Positions 17,725 through 26,675 of a DNA stretch of 64,000 nt are shown piece after piece (positions within the stretch are counted from its first letter, which is position 1; every line of letters starts with the position of its first letter). Both the position numbers and the translations under genes were made by a program. Source of the stretch: Myxococcales bacterium (GTDB lineage: Bacteria > Myxococcota > UBA727 > JABDBI01); assembly GCA_023898405.1 (NCBI GenBank), contig CP060221.1, forward strand, positions 558,001-622,000, written 5' to 3'. A model generated the notes under the pieces. The model did no database searches and had not been told where the DNA came from. It saw only the letters and a list, made by a program, of their open reading frames with translations.

Positions 17725-19686
17725 TTAGAAATTTTCTTCTGTACTTACACAATTTTCGGTACAGACCTCAACACCACTTTCATTAATCTGCCCACAAGGG
17801 AAAAATGGCTGAGTATTACTGCATTGAACATCATAAGGTGACATAGGAGTTCCCAAACCAGTCATCGTGCAAACTCCGATCGAGCATATGTCATTTTCAG
17901 GCTGACACACCGATCCGGCCAATGATTCATATATGCAAATAGCTTCTTTATTCTGATAAGGATGAGTCATAACCGTAAACTCATCAGTAGGAACATAGCT
18001 GCTAGAATTTTCTATACAAGAATCAGCGGTACAAGGGTTGGAATCTTTACATCCTCCCTCATTTACCGGAATCAAGGCACTGTTTTGCTCAAAACAGTAT
18101 ATTCCTTCATCATCAACACATTTACCAAGCGTACAGAGATTTTCATCTACTTCACAATCACCAAAGTTTGGTTTCTCTTCAAGTTGACTATAGTCACACA
18201 GCCCACTTGGCTCGAGACAAATTCCATCTATGGTACATGGATTCTCATCAATACATGGGTTTTGCTGACCGAGACAAACAGATGAGCTGCATGTATCGTT
18301 GAGTGTACACGCCGCACCATCGTCACAGCTTTGGTTTTCACAGTCTGAGTCTTCACAGTCGATGGCCCCATCGCCATCGTTGTCAATGCCGTCAGCGCAA
18401 TCAGACTCCACAAATAAACATCCCTCTGTACAGCTCGTGCCTAAGGGTAACATCGGAACATCATTTAACTTATCCGGATCTTCATCTAGAGCTTTCTCAC
18501 TTATACTTTTAGCATAGAGAACATCACATTCCTCATAACGCTGATTAACTGCAATACCTACGAGACCAGATGGCGCAGGCTGAGGGCCGAGTGCTAAAAA
18601 TGAAACCTCTCCAGATGTACGATCAATAACTCCTACATAATTTTCATCCAATGCAGCTGAGCTATTGTTAGCACTGCTATTTAGAGGCGGTGATGCGTTT
18701 CTTATCGCAACATAGGTTATATCGGAGAAGTTATCGTTATCCATTGCATCAATTTGTGGATATTCATCGAGAAAAGGCGGAAAGCTTAAAGCGCTTATCA
18801 TACTCGCTGCCCCTGTTCCCTTGTTGAGTGACGACAAGTTGGTGTTGCCAGCAAGAAAGAGCGTATCATTAGGAAATGGGGCACTTGCAATACCATTACC
18901 TGACTCTGACGTACCCGTTGCTCCAACTGCAAAAAATTCGCCGGTTTCAGGATTGATAATACCCAGAGTGTCTGCCCCCGAATAATTATCAAACATGGCA
19001 TAAAGACGACCCTGAGAATCAAAGTCAATATCTGTAATAGCACCTGTACCTATCATTTCGACACCGGTTTCACCAACGATAGAAGCGAGCCCTGTACGAC
19101 AATCTATGGTCATTAATGCGCTTTTGCTATTGGAAGATTGAATTCCTACACCATATAAAACACCATTTGGACTAAAATCTATTGCCATTACATCGTGCAC
19201 CCCGGAACCACCATCACTGATTGTAGCAATATAAAAACCTACTCCAGTATTTTTATCAAAAAAGTAAAGTCCAGTATTACCTAAAGGAGGTGTTGCTCCA
19301 ACATCGTAGTAAGTGATCGCAGTTCCATAAAGATCATAAATGCATTCGCGGGTACTACGCTCATATACTTCTTGCTCGCCATTACCGCATTGCCCATTGG
19401 GTTGTGCAAAAGCTGCCTTAAAATTGGATGTACTTCTACTACTTGATTTAGAACTACTTCCATTTCCGCTCGAGCCTGTACCTGTACCAGGTTCAGAATT
19501 AGAATCATTGTTAGCGCCGTCACCATCATCAGGAGAGTTTGGTTCATTGATATCTTTATTATCGATAACATCCGCCGAGTCGTTTTTTTGGGCTTTCTGC
19601 ACAGAAGATTTGGAGTCTTTACAAGACTGAGTTAAGCAAAGAAAAAGGGTAAAGATACAAAATAAAGTTGGCCTAAACACTAGCAT
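17725..19686 (-). CDS. Cys-rich surface lipoprotein with MopE-type motif
   Basis: A 653-residue predicted lipoprotein: signal peptide, then LTQSC as lipobox. The ATG at 19686 has GGGGGA about 5 bases upstream. A Ser/Gly/Asp-rich linker (residues about 25-90) leads to a region resembling repeated beta-propeller-like units (MAIDFSPNGVLYGVG, ITDIDFDSQGRLYAM). Next comes DCADGIDNDGDGAIDCEDSDC, the metal-binding-like motif found in Methylococcus MopE and many myxobacterial surface proteins. A tail of closely spaced Cys residues resembles myxobacterial Cys-rich repeats (CTLNDTC, CIDENPCTIDGIC). Probably outer-membrane surface exposed; function unknown. Confidence 0.75.
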   Translation of the reverse strand: MLVFRPTLFCIFTLFLCLTQSCKDSKSSVQKAQKNDSADVIDNKDINEPNSPDDGDGANNDSNSEPGTGTGSSGNGSSSKSSSRSTSNFKAAFAQPNGQCGNGEQEVYERSTRECIYDLYGTAITYYDVGATPPLGNTGLYFFDKNTGVGFYIATISDGGSGVHDVMAIDFSPNGVLYGVGIQSSNSKSALMTIDCRTGLASIVGETGVEMIGTGAITDIDFDSQGRLYAMFDNYSGADTLGIINPETGEFFAVGATGTSESGNGIASAPFPNDTLFLAGNTNLSSLNKGTGAASMISALSFPPFLDEYPQIDAMDNDNFSDITYVAIRNASPPLNSSANNSSAALDENYVGVIDRTSGEVSFLALGPQPAPSGLVGIAVNQRYEECDVLYAKSISEKALDEDPDKLNDVPMLPLGTSCTEGCLFVESDCADGIDNDGDGAIDCEDSDCENQSCDDGAACTLNDTCSSSVCLGQQNPCIDENPCTIDGICLEPSGLCDYSQLEEKPNFGDCEVDENLCTLGKCVDDEGIYCFEQNSALIPVNEGGCKDSNPCTADSCIENSSSYVPTDEFTVMTHPYQNKEAICIYESLAGSVCQPENDICSIGVCTMTGLGTPMSPYDVQCSNTQPFFPCGQINESGVEVCTENCVSTEENF

Positions 19687-20232
19687 TATTCCCCCATAAG
19701 CAGCCATTAAAATAAAGCACTCTATACACACTATCAAAAAGCTCTTAATTAACTAAATTTTAAACACTAAAACACATAGCAATAAGAGACTGTAAAAAAA
19801 GTCTTTTAGGAGAATAGGTACCCAAAATAACGTTGAGAATTGAAAGTATGACATAAGATTTTTTCGAGAGGAAATACCATGTCACACTTGTATGAAACCT
19901 GTTTATCAGATGCAGCCTGGATGACAGAAAGAAGATAAGAGCCTGGTCTCAGGCCGTTAAATCAATTTGCAGAAAATCTAAATTCCTTAGCGTACGTTTT
20001 CGTACCATTGGACTTCAGCCCCCTAAACTGATTACCAATTTTTTGAGCTCGAAGAAAAAAAGCAGGCAACACAATGTAAAAAAATAAATAAAACAATCGA
20101 ATAACAATACAACAATAATCACCACAGTAAAACTTATTTATTTATACGTACGCCTCCCGTCCGCATTAATAATTGACAATCTATCTAAACTGTGATACAA
20201 GAAACCACTATTAATAACACAAGGTAATAAAT
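19687..20232 (+). mobile_element. Gene-poor stretch with IS5-family-like transposase N-terminal remnant
   Basis: No intact gene in this 546-base stretch. A frame at 19879-19938 begins MSHLYETCLSDAAW, close to the usual start of IS5-group transposases (MSHLYPTDLTDAEW-like), preceded by GAGAGGAAATACC as a ribosome site, but stops after 19 residues. A possible left end lies near 19787 (GAGACTGTAAAAAAAG). A small hairpin GTACG/CGTAC lies at 19992-20005. I read this as a deleted insertion sequence beside the AT-rich phosphatase gene. The identification rests on a short match from memory. Confidence 0.4.
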
Positions 20233-21927
20233 ATGAAATTTTTTATAGTATACATCTTATTGCAAACATCTTTATTTGCCACAAACACTGAAAGCAAGCA
20301 AGGAAACAATGGACACCAAAGACCTTCTGAAGAAGAGAATGACAGTGAACCGGCAACAAAAAAAAGAAAAATTAACAAAGATTTAGATGAAGAAAATAAG
20401 TTATTATCTGATAATGAAAAATGTTTAATGATTAAAAATTTTATTGATAATATTTTAAAACCAGAAGTACAAATTAATGATTTTATGATAAATGTTAACA
20501 ATACAATAAACAGCGTTTTAGATGTTAAAAACTATTTAGAAGATGAAAAAAATTCTAATGAAATAATCACTTCAATACTAACAAAGTATCCTGAAATAAT
20601 AGAAATAATCAATAAAAAAGATGAAAATCTGTGTAATAACTTCAAAAAAGGAGTTATCAATTTTATTGATTACAACATTGAAAGCATTAATGATTTTATT
20701 TTAAACCTTAGAGAAAGAAAAACAGATATAAATTTAAATTTATTTATAGAAGATTTAAAAACATATAAAGATTCATTAGATGAAACAATATATTTTATTG
20801 AAGATTTTATAGATGAGGATCAAGGTATAAACTCCGTTGATTACTTAATGATTGAAGAATTAAACACTTTTGATCTTGAAAGTTATTTCCAAGAAAAAAA
20901 TAAAATTTCATCGCAAGGTATAAAATTTTTAGAGTTAATTTTAGGATCCAAATATCCAATAAATAATTTTTGCGCCAATAAGGTAGTAAATTTTATAGTA
21001 AAAAATTATAATTCAATAATAAAACATTTAAATGAAAAAGATATTAACATATCTTTTATGAATTTTATTTATAAAAATATTGAAAATATTAAATACTGCA
21101 TATCATCTATAAAAAACACAAATAATGATTTATATTTAAAACTTATTAATCTTGATCAAAACATTATGATTCCTATTGAATTTTATAATCTTTCTCAAAT
21201 AGATGACTTTAATAAGTCATCAAAAAAATTAAATTCCTATCAAGAAGGTAAAGATCGTTATGAAGATATTCTTACATTTATGAATAATTTTAAATACAAG
21301 TTAGATAATAATAGATATATAAATGCAAGCGTTATTAATTTTGATGATTTTTCTCATAAATTTATTCAGTCTCAAGCACCTCTTTTGGGTACAATTGATG
21401 ATCAATGGCAAATGATTTGGGAGTCTGATTCAAAAACTACGATTATGCTTACAAATTTTATGGAGAGCAGAAGAGTTAAAGCCATTTGTTATTGGCCTAA
21501 AGATTGTGATGATTATTTAGCTGGAGATATTACTGTTTCTTTTATGAAAAAAGAAGATCTTATGAATGGTTCCTTGATAAAGTATACAATAATTATGAAG
21601 AAAAACAATAAAGAAAAAGAACATATTATATTGCACTATATTAAATGGCCTGATCACGGAGTAGTGGATGCACTTGAATTTTTAGAAATCATAAAAACTG
21701 TAAAAAGTATTAATGAAGATAATGATAATTTAATAGTTCATTGCAGCGCTGGAGTGGGTAGAGCTGGAACATTCATTTCAGCTTATAGTATAATATATGG
21801 TTCTGATAATGAAACAAATGTTTATGAGCGAGTAAAACAATTAAAAAATCAAAGAATATTTTCAGTTCAAACTGAAGAACAGTATAAATTAGTTAATGAT
21901 GTAGTTAAATTAAATAACAATAATTAA
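20233..21927 (+). CDS. Exported eukaryotic-type protein tyrosine phosphatase (putative effector)
   Basis: A 564-residue protein, much more AT-rich than its neighbours. Residues 1-16 are a signal peptide. Residues 17-50 are polar and end in a basic cluster, TKKRKINK (42-49), resembling a monopartite nuclear localisation signal. Residues about 60-330 are helical and of no recognised family. From about 340 a complete classical PTP domain follows: KDRYEDI, NRYINAS, FIQSQAPL, WPDHGV (general acid Asp474), HCSAGVGRAGTF (nucleophile Cys504, Arg510) and the Q-loop SVQTEEQY. All catalytic residues are present. AAGG lies 8 bases before the ATG. Export plus this domain suggests dephosphorylation of host phosphotyrosine proteins, as by YopH or SptP; that is inference. 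Confidence 0.88.
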   Translation: MKFFIVYILLQTSLFATNTESKQGNNGHQRPSEEENDSEPATKKRKINKDLDEENKLLSDNEKCLMIKNFIDNILKPEVQINDFMINVNNTINSVLDVKNYLEDEKNSNEIITSILTKYPEIIEIINKKDENLCNNFKKGVINFIDYNIESINDFILNLRERKTDINLNLFIEDLKTYKDSLDETIYFIEDFIDEDQGINSVDYLMIEELNTFDLESYFQEKNKISSQGIKFLELILGSKYPINNFCANKVVNFIVKNYNSIIKHLNEKDINISFMNFIYKNIENIKYCISSIKNTNNDLYLKLINLDQNIMIPIEFYNLSQIDDFNKSSKKLNSYQEGKDRYEDILTFMNNFKYKLDNNRYINASVINFDDFSHKFIQSQAPLLGTIDDQWQMIWESDSKTTIMLTNFMESRRVKAICYWPKDCDDYLAGDITVSFMKKEDLMNGSLIKYTIIMKKNNKEKEHIILHYIKWPDHGVVDALEFLEIIKTVKSINEDNDNLIVHCSAGVGRAGTFISAYSIIYGSDNETNVYERVKQLKNQRIFSVQTEEQYKLVNDVVKLNNNN

Positions 21928-22046
21928 TTTAACCTGAATATCGCTTAAGGAACCCTGATCGAAAAAGCCGTTCATTCCATATGGTTAGCTTTCCGAGCAA
22001 AGGAAGGCAGCCATGGAAGAACAGCTGGTAACGCCACTGAAACAGG

Positions 22047-22895
22047 CTAAAAAAATATGTGTTTTCTTTTTTCTAATCCATTTTTAATCATCTGCTGAAC
22101 GGTATCTTTTACACTTTTTACCATCACAGCAATATCATCGTCATCTTCAGTACCATCCCCATTAAAATATATTGGCTCACCAATGTAGATACGGTATTTA
22201 ACCGGTAATGGCAGCGGTACAAGTTGAGGAAATATGATAGGCAGCGCAGGTATACCCAAAGTTTTAGCCAATGGTGCTAAGTTTGCGACAGCAGGAGCTT
22301 GCTCTTCTGCTCCTATCAAAGCTACTGGAACCACTGGTGCCTTAGCAGCTAAAGCAATACGCATAAAACCTGTACCAAAACTTGTGAGCTGATAACGCTC
22401 CGAAAATAATTTAGAGATTCCTTTGACACCTTCAGGAAAAACAATAACCCCTTCTTCGTTTTCTAGGAGGGTTTTGCAGGTAGAAGGACTTCCCACCACC
22501 TGTCCTAAACGAGGAAGCAAAGTAGAAACAAAAGGAATCTCGGATGTCCACCTTTCAACCATTCCCCGTAAAAGTCTCGGCTCTTTTGCTTCTAATAAAA
22601 AAGCTGCAGCAATCATCGCACCATCGAAAGGTAGTTGACCCGAGTGGTTAGCGATCACCATCATGCGACCTTTGGGAATATGTTGGGCTCCAAAAGTTTC
22701 TACACGAAAATAATGGTGATAAAACCAGCATAAAATTGGCACAACCGCACGTAAAGTTCGCGCATCGAGTCCAAACTGATCGACTCCAAACTCATTTGTC
22801 TGTCGTGCAGCAATCTGTTCTACACGCTTCTTGGTATCGTCATCAATAAAATTATTAGCGTATTCCTCAATGAGGTCGATAAAAGAAGTTGCCAT
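22047..22895 (-). CDS. PlsC-like lysophospholipid acyltransferase
   Basis: A 282-residue acyltransferase of the PlsC/LPLAT superfamily. It has the catalytic NHx4D-type motif in ANHSGQLPFDG, a FPEGVKG segment equivalent to the phosphate-binding EGT/EGxR motif, and a hydrophobic VPVALIGAEE strand. The family esterifies glycerophospholipid precursors at the inner membrane. The spacing in NHSGQLPFD differs by one residue from the textbook HX4D, as in the distinct subgroup with NHSG. The C-terminus ends in a short Lys/Phe tail. It is a single gene, convergent with the phosphatase gene. Confidence 0.8.
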   Translation of the reverse strand: MATSFIDLIEEYANNFIDDDTKKRVEQIAARQTNEFGVDQFGLDARTLRAVVPILCWFYHHYFRVETFGAQHIPKGRMMVIANHSGQLPFDGAMIAAAFLLEAKEPRLLRGMVERWTSEIPFVSTLLPRLGQVVGSPSTCKTLLENEEGVIVFPEGVKGISKLFSERYQLTSFGTGFMRIALAAKAPVVPVALIGAEEQAPAVANLAPLAKTLGIPALPIIFPQLVPLPLPVKYRIYIGEPIYFNGDGTEDDDDIAVMVKSVKDTVQQMIKNGLEKRKHIFF

Positions 22896-23032
22896 AAGAT
22901 CACCACTCTTTCGGATAATGGGCCATCCTAGCTGTTAGTATTTTAAAAAAGAACCAAAGCAAAGAACGGCTTGTTAAATTTTAATTCACCGTCTTGATTA
23001 AGGTAGAATACTTTGGTCTTTAACTATTTTGG

Positions 23033-24001
23033 GTGAAAAAATTGTCACGATTAAAGAGAATTACCTGGCTCAACGTTCCGCATCTGGTAATAGCTCATGC
23101 CAATGAAGGTAGGAGTTTATTTACAGAGCAAAGTGACTATTGTTTTTACTTGGATGTACTCCGACAGATGACACGAGATCGTCTGCTTAAAGTTTATGCT
23201 TTCGCCTTGCTCGAAAAAGAGTTGAGATTGGTAATTGAACCTAACCGCCTCATACTGCCTCGCATTATGCAGCGGCTTCATGCTCGTTACAGTGCCTATA
23301 TGAATCGCAAATTTCAAAGCATAGGCCACTTATTCCGAGGAAGGTTTCAATCGCTCATATTTGATCCTCATGACCTTTCAGATGTAGTGAGGGGAGTTCA
23401 CCTATGGCCCGTCCGCCAAGGCATTCTTCGTAGAGCTGAACTTTATCCTTACAGTTCCCATGCTGCTTACATGGGAATGCTCCAACACAACATCGATTTT
23501 GTCTCAACTAAGTTGGTGCTTGAAAGTTTTGGCAATGACATTGAATCGAGCCGCAGGGCCTTTAGTCGCTTCGTAGAGCAAAAAGCTTTGGAGGCAGATA
23601 GTTATGGCGTAAAGATAATCAGTCCAGGAGTTGGCTCAAGCCAAAAAAACCCGAGCCATTTTTTACATAAAGCCACAGGCTCTGCCCATCCGGCCAAAAA
23701 ATCTTCGGTAAAAACTTTGGCTCAACGTACAAGTTTGCTTCTGAGCATCTCTTTGGAAAACCTACAAAGCCCCTCCAGACGACAGGATCTGGTGATGGCA
23801 CGAAGGCTTCTTGCTACAGCCGCAGTGATTGGAGCCCAAAGAAGCGTGAGTGAAGTCGCACAATTTTTACAGCGCGATAAAGCTCAAATAAGCCGTCTCG
23901 TAAGCCAGGGCATGGATTTACTAGAAAATAATGAACCTTTTTCGCTTATGTTTGAGGCCCTGAAAGCCAGGGGGGCTATTCAAGACTTTTATTCTCAATA
24001 G
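23033..24001 (+). CDS. Y1 (REP-type) transposase-like protein with degenerate HUH motif and DnaA-like C-terminal domain
   Basis: A 322-residue protein. Residues about 10-150 follow the TnpA-REP/Y1_Tnp layout: HLVIAHANEGRSLFTEQSDYCFYLDVLR, a central hairpin, the helix ARYSAYMNRKFQSIGHLFRGRF, and HLWPVRQGILRRAELYPYSSHAAY. Where active members have MPNHVHLL this protein reads LEKELRLV, so the metal-binding His-x-His pair is missing. Residues about 245-320 look like a DnaA domain IV-type helix-turn-helix (MARRLLATAAVIGAQRSVSEVAQFL). It is probably a domesticated DNA-binding protein. The GTG start is uncertain because no clear ribosome site is seen. The alanine racemase gene starts 29 bases after its stop, suggesting an operon. 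Confidence 0.75.
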   Translation: MKKLSRLKRITWLNVPHLVIAHANEGRSLFTEQSDYCFYLDVLRQMTRDRLLKVYAFALLEKELRLVIEPNRLILPRIMQRLHARYSAYMNRKFQSIGHLFRGRFQSLIFDPHDLSDVVRGVHLWPVRQGILRRAELYPYSSHAAYMGMLQHNIDFVSTKLVLESFGNDIESSRRAFSRFVEQKALEADSYGVKIISPGVGSSQKNPSHFLHKATGSAHPAKKSSVKTLAQRTSLLLSISLENLQSPSRRQDLVMARRLLATAAVIGAQRSVSEVAQFLQRDKAQISRLVSQGMDLLENNEPFSLMFEALKARGAIQDFYSQ

Positions 24002-24030
24002 ACTTGAGTTTATTTTCTATGGGAATGATT

Positions 24031-25164
24031 ATGTATCGCTCGATAGCCCTAATCAACCGACAGGCTTTGCTTAAGAATTTGGCATTTATTGAAGAGTTAA
24101 CAATGCTTCAACCAATGATCGTCATGGTCAAAGCCAATGCTTATGGTCATGGACTTTTGCAGATAGCCTCGATTCTTAATGATCGGCCAGGTATAGCTTT
24201 TGGTGTAGCAGCACTCAAAGAGGCACGAAGCTTACGCGCACATGGAATCAAGAATCAAATTTTTTTGTTCGATGGGGGCGCATTTGTTGGAAAAAGCAAA
24301 GATATTTTTCGATATAAAATCACCCCAGTAATTTCATCGATACGAGCCTTGAGGGATATCACAGAATTTGCCACCCATAGAAAACAAAAAATTTCTGTGC
24401 ACCTCAAATTTGATACTGGCTTCATAAGAAATGGTTTCGATTACCAAAAACTCCTAATGCACGGTTATGACGAAGAGTTTAAAAAACTAAAAAATCATGC
24501 TCATATTGAAATAGAAGGAGTTGCGACACATTTTTGCATGGCCGATGATCTTAACTCAGATTTTACCGACGTACAGATAAAGAGATTTGAGCAATGCTTG
24601 GATTATCTTTTGGACAACAATATTTCTTTCAACTATGTTCATTTTGCTAACAGTGCAACATTGCTCAGAAAAATTAATTTGTCCGAACGATTTGCTCATC
24701 TTCAGCTCCTTAATCGCCCTGGCTTACTGCTTTATGGCTACAGCCCTTTTGACAATAAAAGTGAACTTATTCCAGTAATGAGCATCAAATCGCAGATTAT
24801 CGCCATAAAAGAAATTCCACCTCAGACGTGCATTGGTTATGGACATACTTATCATGCACCGACAAAACGAAGAGTGGCTATTCTTGCTATTGGTTATGGT
24901 GATGGCATTTCGCGTCGTCTGAGTAATCAGGCAAAAGTGCTCATCAAAGGACAAGAGGCCCCAATCATTGGCACAATATCCATGGACTCGTGCGCCGTCG
25001 ATATAAGTGACATTCCTGAAGCTCAGGAAGGAGAGATGGCAACACTGATTGGAAACGAAGACAATAAATGCATCAAAGCCTCTGATTGGGCCCTCATCTG
25101 CAACACAATTGTATGGGAAATACTCACTTCCATAACAGCGCGCCTAGATAGGATAGTGATTTAG
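24031..25164 (+). CDS. alr: Alanine racemase
   Basis: A 377-residue PLP enzyme that interconverts L- and D-alanine for peptidoglycan. The N-terminal barrel carries the Schiff-base motif MVKANAYGHG. Later come FDTGFIRNG, GVATHFCMADD, HFANSAT, NRPGLLLYGY and, in the C-terminal domain, GYGHTYHAP, IGYGDG and GTISMDSCAVDIS. All expected active-site regions are present. The ATG at 24031 is chosen because GGGA lies 6 bases upstream; longer starts (TTG 24004, ATG 24019) lack such a site. Confidence 0.96.
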   Translation: MYRSIALINRQALLKNLAFIEELTMLQPMIVMVKANAYGHGLLQIASILNDRPGIAFGVAALKEARSLRAHGIKNQIFLFDGGAFVGKSKDIFRYKITPVISSIRALRDITEFATHRKQKISVHLKFDTGFIRNGFDYQKLLMHGYDEEFKKLKNHAHIEIEGVATHFCMADDLNSDFTDVQIKRFEQCLDYLLDNNISFNYVHFANSATLLRKINLSERFAHLQLLNRPGLLLYGYSPFDNKSELIPVMSIKSQIIAIKEIPPQTCIGYGHTYHAPTKRRVAILAIGYGDGISRRLSNQAKVLIKGQEAPIIGTISMDSCAVDISDIPEAQEGEMATLIGNEDNKCIKASDWALICNTIVWEILTSITARLDRIVI

Positions 25165-25429
25165 ATCGAATTTTCAGGCTATCAAAGTCTATAACTGATG
25201 CCGCACACATTTGTCGGCTCCTCGCAGATAAATATCGGAATATATTACCCTTGAGGCGCCTTTTTCAGTCTAAATTTCTAGCGAAAATCAAACTAAGAGC
25301 TCGTATCTAAAAATTTCCATTTAAGAGTATTTTTCGTTGATTTGGTGTTCGGCTACTCATATATACCTAAACACAGCGTTCATACGCACGACATTTCATA
25401 GAAATATACTCGGATTTCTTAAATACTTT

Positions 25430-25702
25430 CTAAGGAACTAGATAACGTTTACATTCAGCATTTTGACTTGCAATACCATCTTGTTTTGCAATACTTAGCT
25501 TTCTATTGCATATTCTTAGTGCCCTTTGACATGCAATATTCATTGTTGCGCCCTGACCTACACCTTCTACCCCTGGAACTGTAGTGCCGTCTGGCTCTTT
25601 ACCGATATAGGCACAATATTTGGTTGCGGACGCACTTAGCGAGCTGAAAGTTATTACCAACACACCCATAACTGCAAGAATTTTTTGAGAGTTTTTAATC
25701 AT
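25430..25702 (-). CDS. Small secreted four-cysteine protein
   Basis: A 90-residue protein with a signal peptide (cleavage near SASA, residue 25) and a mature domain with four Cys (KYCAYIG, IACQRAL, RICNRKL, AECKRYL), likely two disulfides. A very strong GGGGGGAG lies just upstream of the ATG, implying high expression. No recognised family. It stands alone between alr (convergent) and the gene at 25793. Confidence 0.65.
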   Translation of the reverse strand: MIKNSQKILAVMGVLVITFSSLSASATKYCAYIGKEPDGTTVPGVEGVGQGATMNIACQRALRICNRKLSIAKQDGIASQNAECKRYLVP

Positions 25703-25792
25703 ATCTCCCCCCTTTTAGCCAATTTGTTTGCTTAGGAGGGAAATCTGTTCACTCAAAAAATTGTGATTTTTTTTAGATATGAATGCTGCTAT

Positions 25793-26248
25793 TTAAAGAG
25801 AAATATTATCTACATCGATGAGCCAACGATGCTTGTCGGCCTGATACAAAAAAATTATTTTGTTGCTATCAAAAGGTTTATGTTCAGAAAGCTCGATGCC
25901 AGTAAGGTGGATTTTTACACGTGCTCGTTTCTTGGTCGAGTCAAGCTCAATATTTTCTACTTTCATTGACTGCAGATCTACATTCTCTGGAACAAAACCA
26001 ATCGTTTTAACAATAAAATTATTAACAGTTGCTAAGTCAGTATTTTCATCGACAAAATCTTTTAGTCCACTCATATTTTTAAATTTAATATCTTCAAAAA
26101 ATCGCAATGCTTGTTTCCTAATAAGTACCTGTTCACCTCCGATAGGAAGACCAAAGGTCGGCACAGCACCTCCACTTAAGTGGGCATAGCTGACGTAGCC
26201 TATTACAGCTAAAAGAATTAGAAAAATCAAAGCGAGAAACTTTTTCAT
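25793..26248 (-). CDS. Exported or membrane-anchored protein with NTF2-like fold (hypothetical)
   Basis: A 151-residue protein with an N-terminal hydrophobic helix (residues 3-22) that may stay as an anchor. A roughly 110-residue domain follows whose pattern (RKQALRFFEDIKFKNMSGLKDFVDE, then alternating strands ending KHRWLIDVDNISL) suggests an NTF2/DUF4878-like fold. This is a weak structural guess. GGTGA precedes the ATG. Same strand as the small four-Cys protein, 90 bases upstream of it. Confidence 0.6.
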   Translation of the reverse strand: MKKFLALIFLILLAVIGYVSYAHLSGGAVPTFGLPIGGEQVLIRKQALRFFEDIKFKNMSGLKDFVDENTDLATVNNFIVKTIGFVPENVDLQSMKVENIELDSTKKRARVKIHLTGIELSEHKPFDSNKIIFLYQADKHRWLIDVDNISL

Positions 26249-26522
26249 AAGTTCACCATCACCATAAGATCAAAACTATTTCTACCAATAAAAACCTTTT
26301 ATGACTATGTGCACAAGAGTAAATATTTGGCTTGTTTACTCACTCTGTTCTCAATAAGAGTGTTGCTTGGATCCAAAAAACAAAATATGTCCTTTAATTT
26401 TCACTGACGAGTCTATCAAGCATTATCGCATTGGGTTTGGCTTTTTTACTCAGGCAAAATACCATGGCATATATTTTAATAAGCTTTATTTATCTAATGA
26501 AACCAATTTCTAAGGATTTCAG

Positions 26523-26675
26523 ATGGCAATAAACATACGAAGACATAGTTTAAGTGAAAACAAAAGAGAGAGAAATTTAGCTATCGGTCGCATTGCAGTA
26601 CGAGCCATAATTTCTGCTTTTACACTTTCGCTCATCATTGGAATGATAATATTTTTTCGAGCGCACCATGGCTGA
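26523..26675 (+). CDS. 50-residue membrane protein, overlapping the FAD oxidase gene
   Basis: A short frame starting ATG 26523 with AAGGA 6 bases upstream (26512-26516), a textbook ribosome site. It encodes a basic N-terminus (MAINIRRHSLSENKRER) and one membrane helix (about residues 26-45, IRAIISAFTLSL-like), ending FRAHHG. Its stop overlaps the ATG of the FAD oxidase gene by 8 bases (ATGGCTGA), so the two are coupled. Function unknown; it may anchor or leader-couple the oxidase. Confidence 0.5.
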   Translation: MAINIRRHSLSENKRERNLAIGRIAVRAIISAFTLSLIIGMIIFFRAHHG

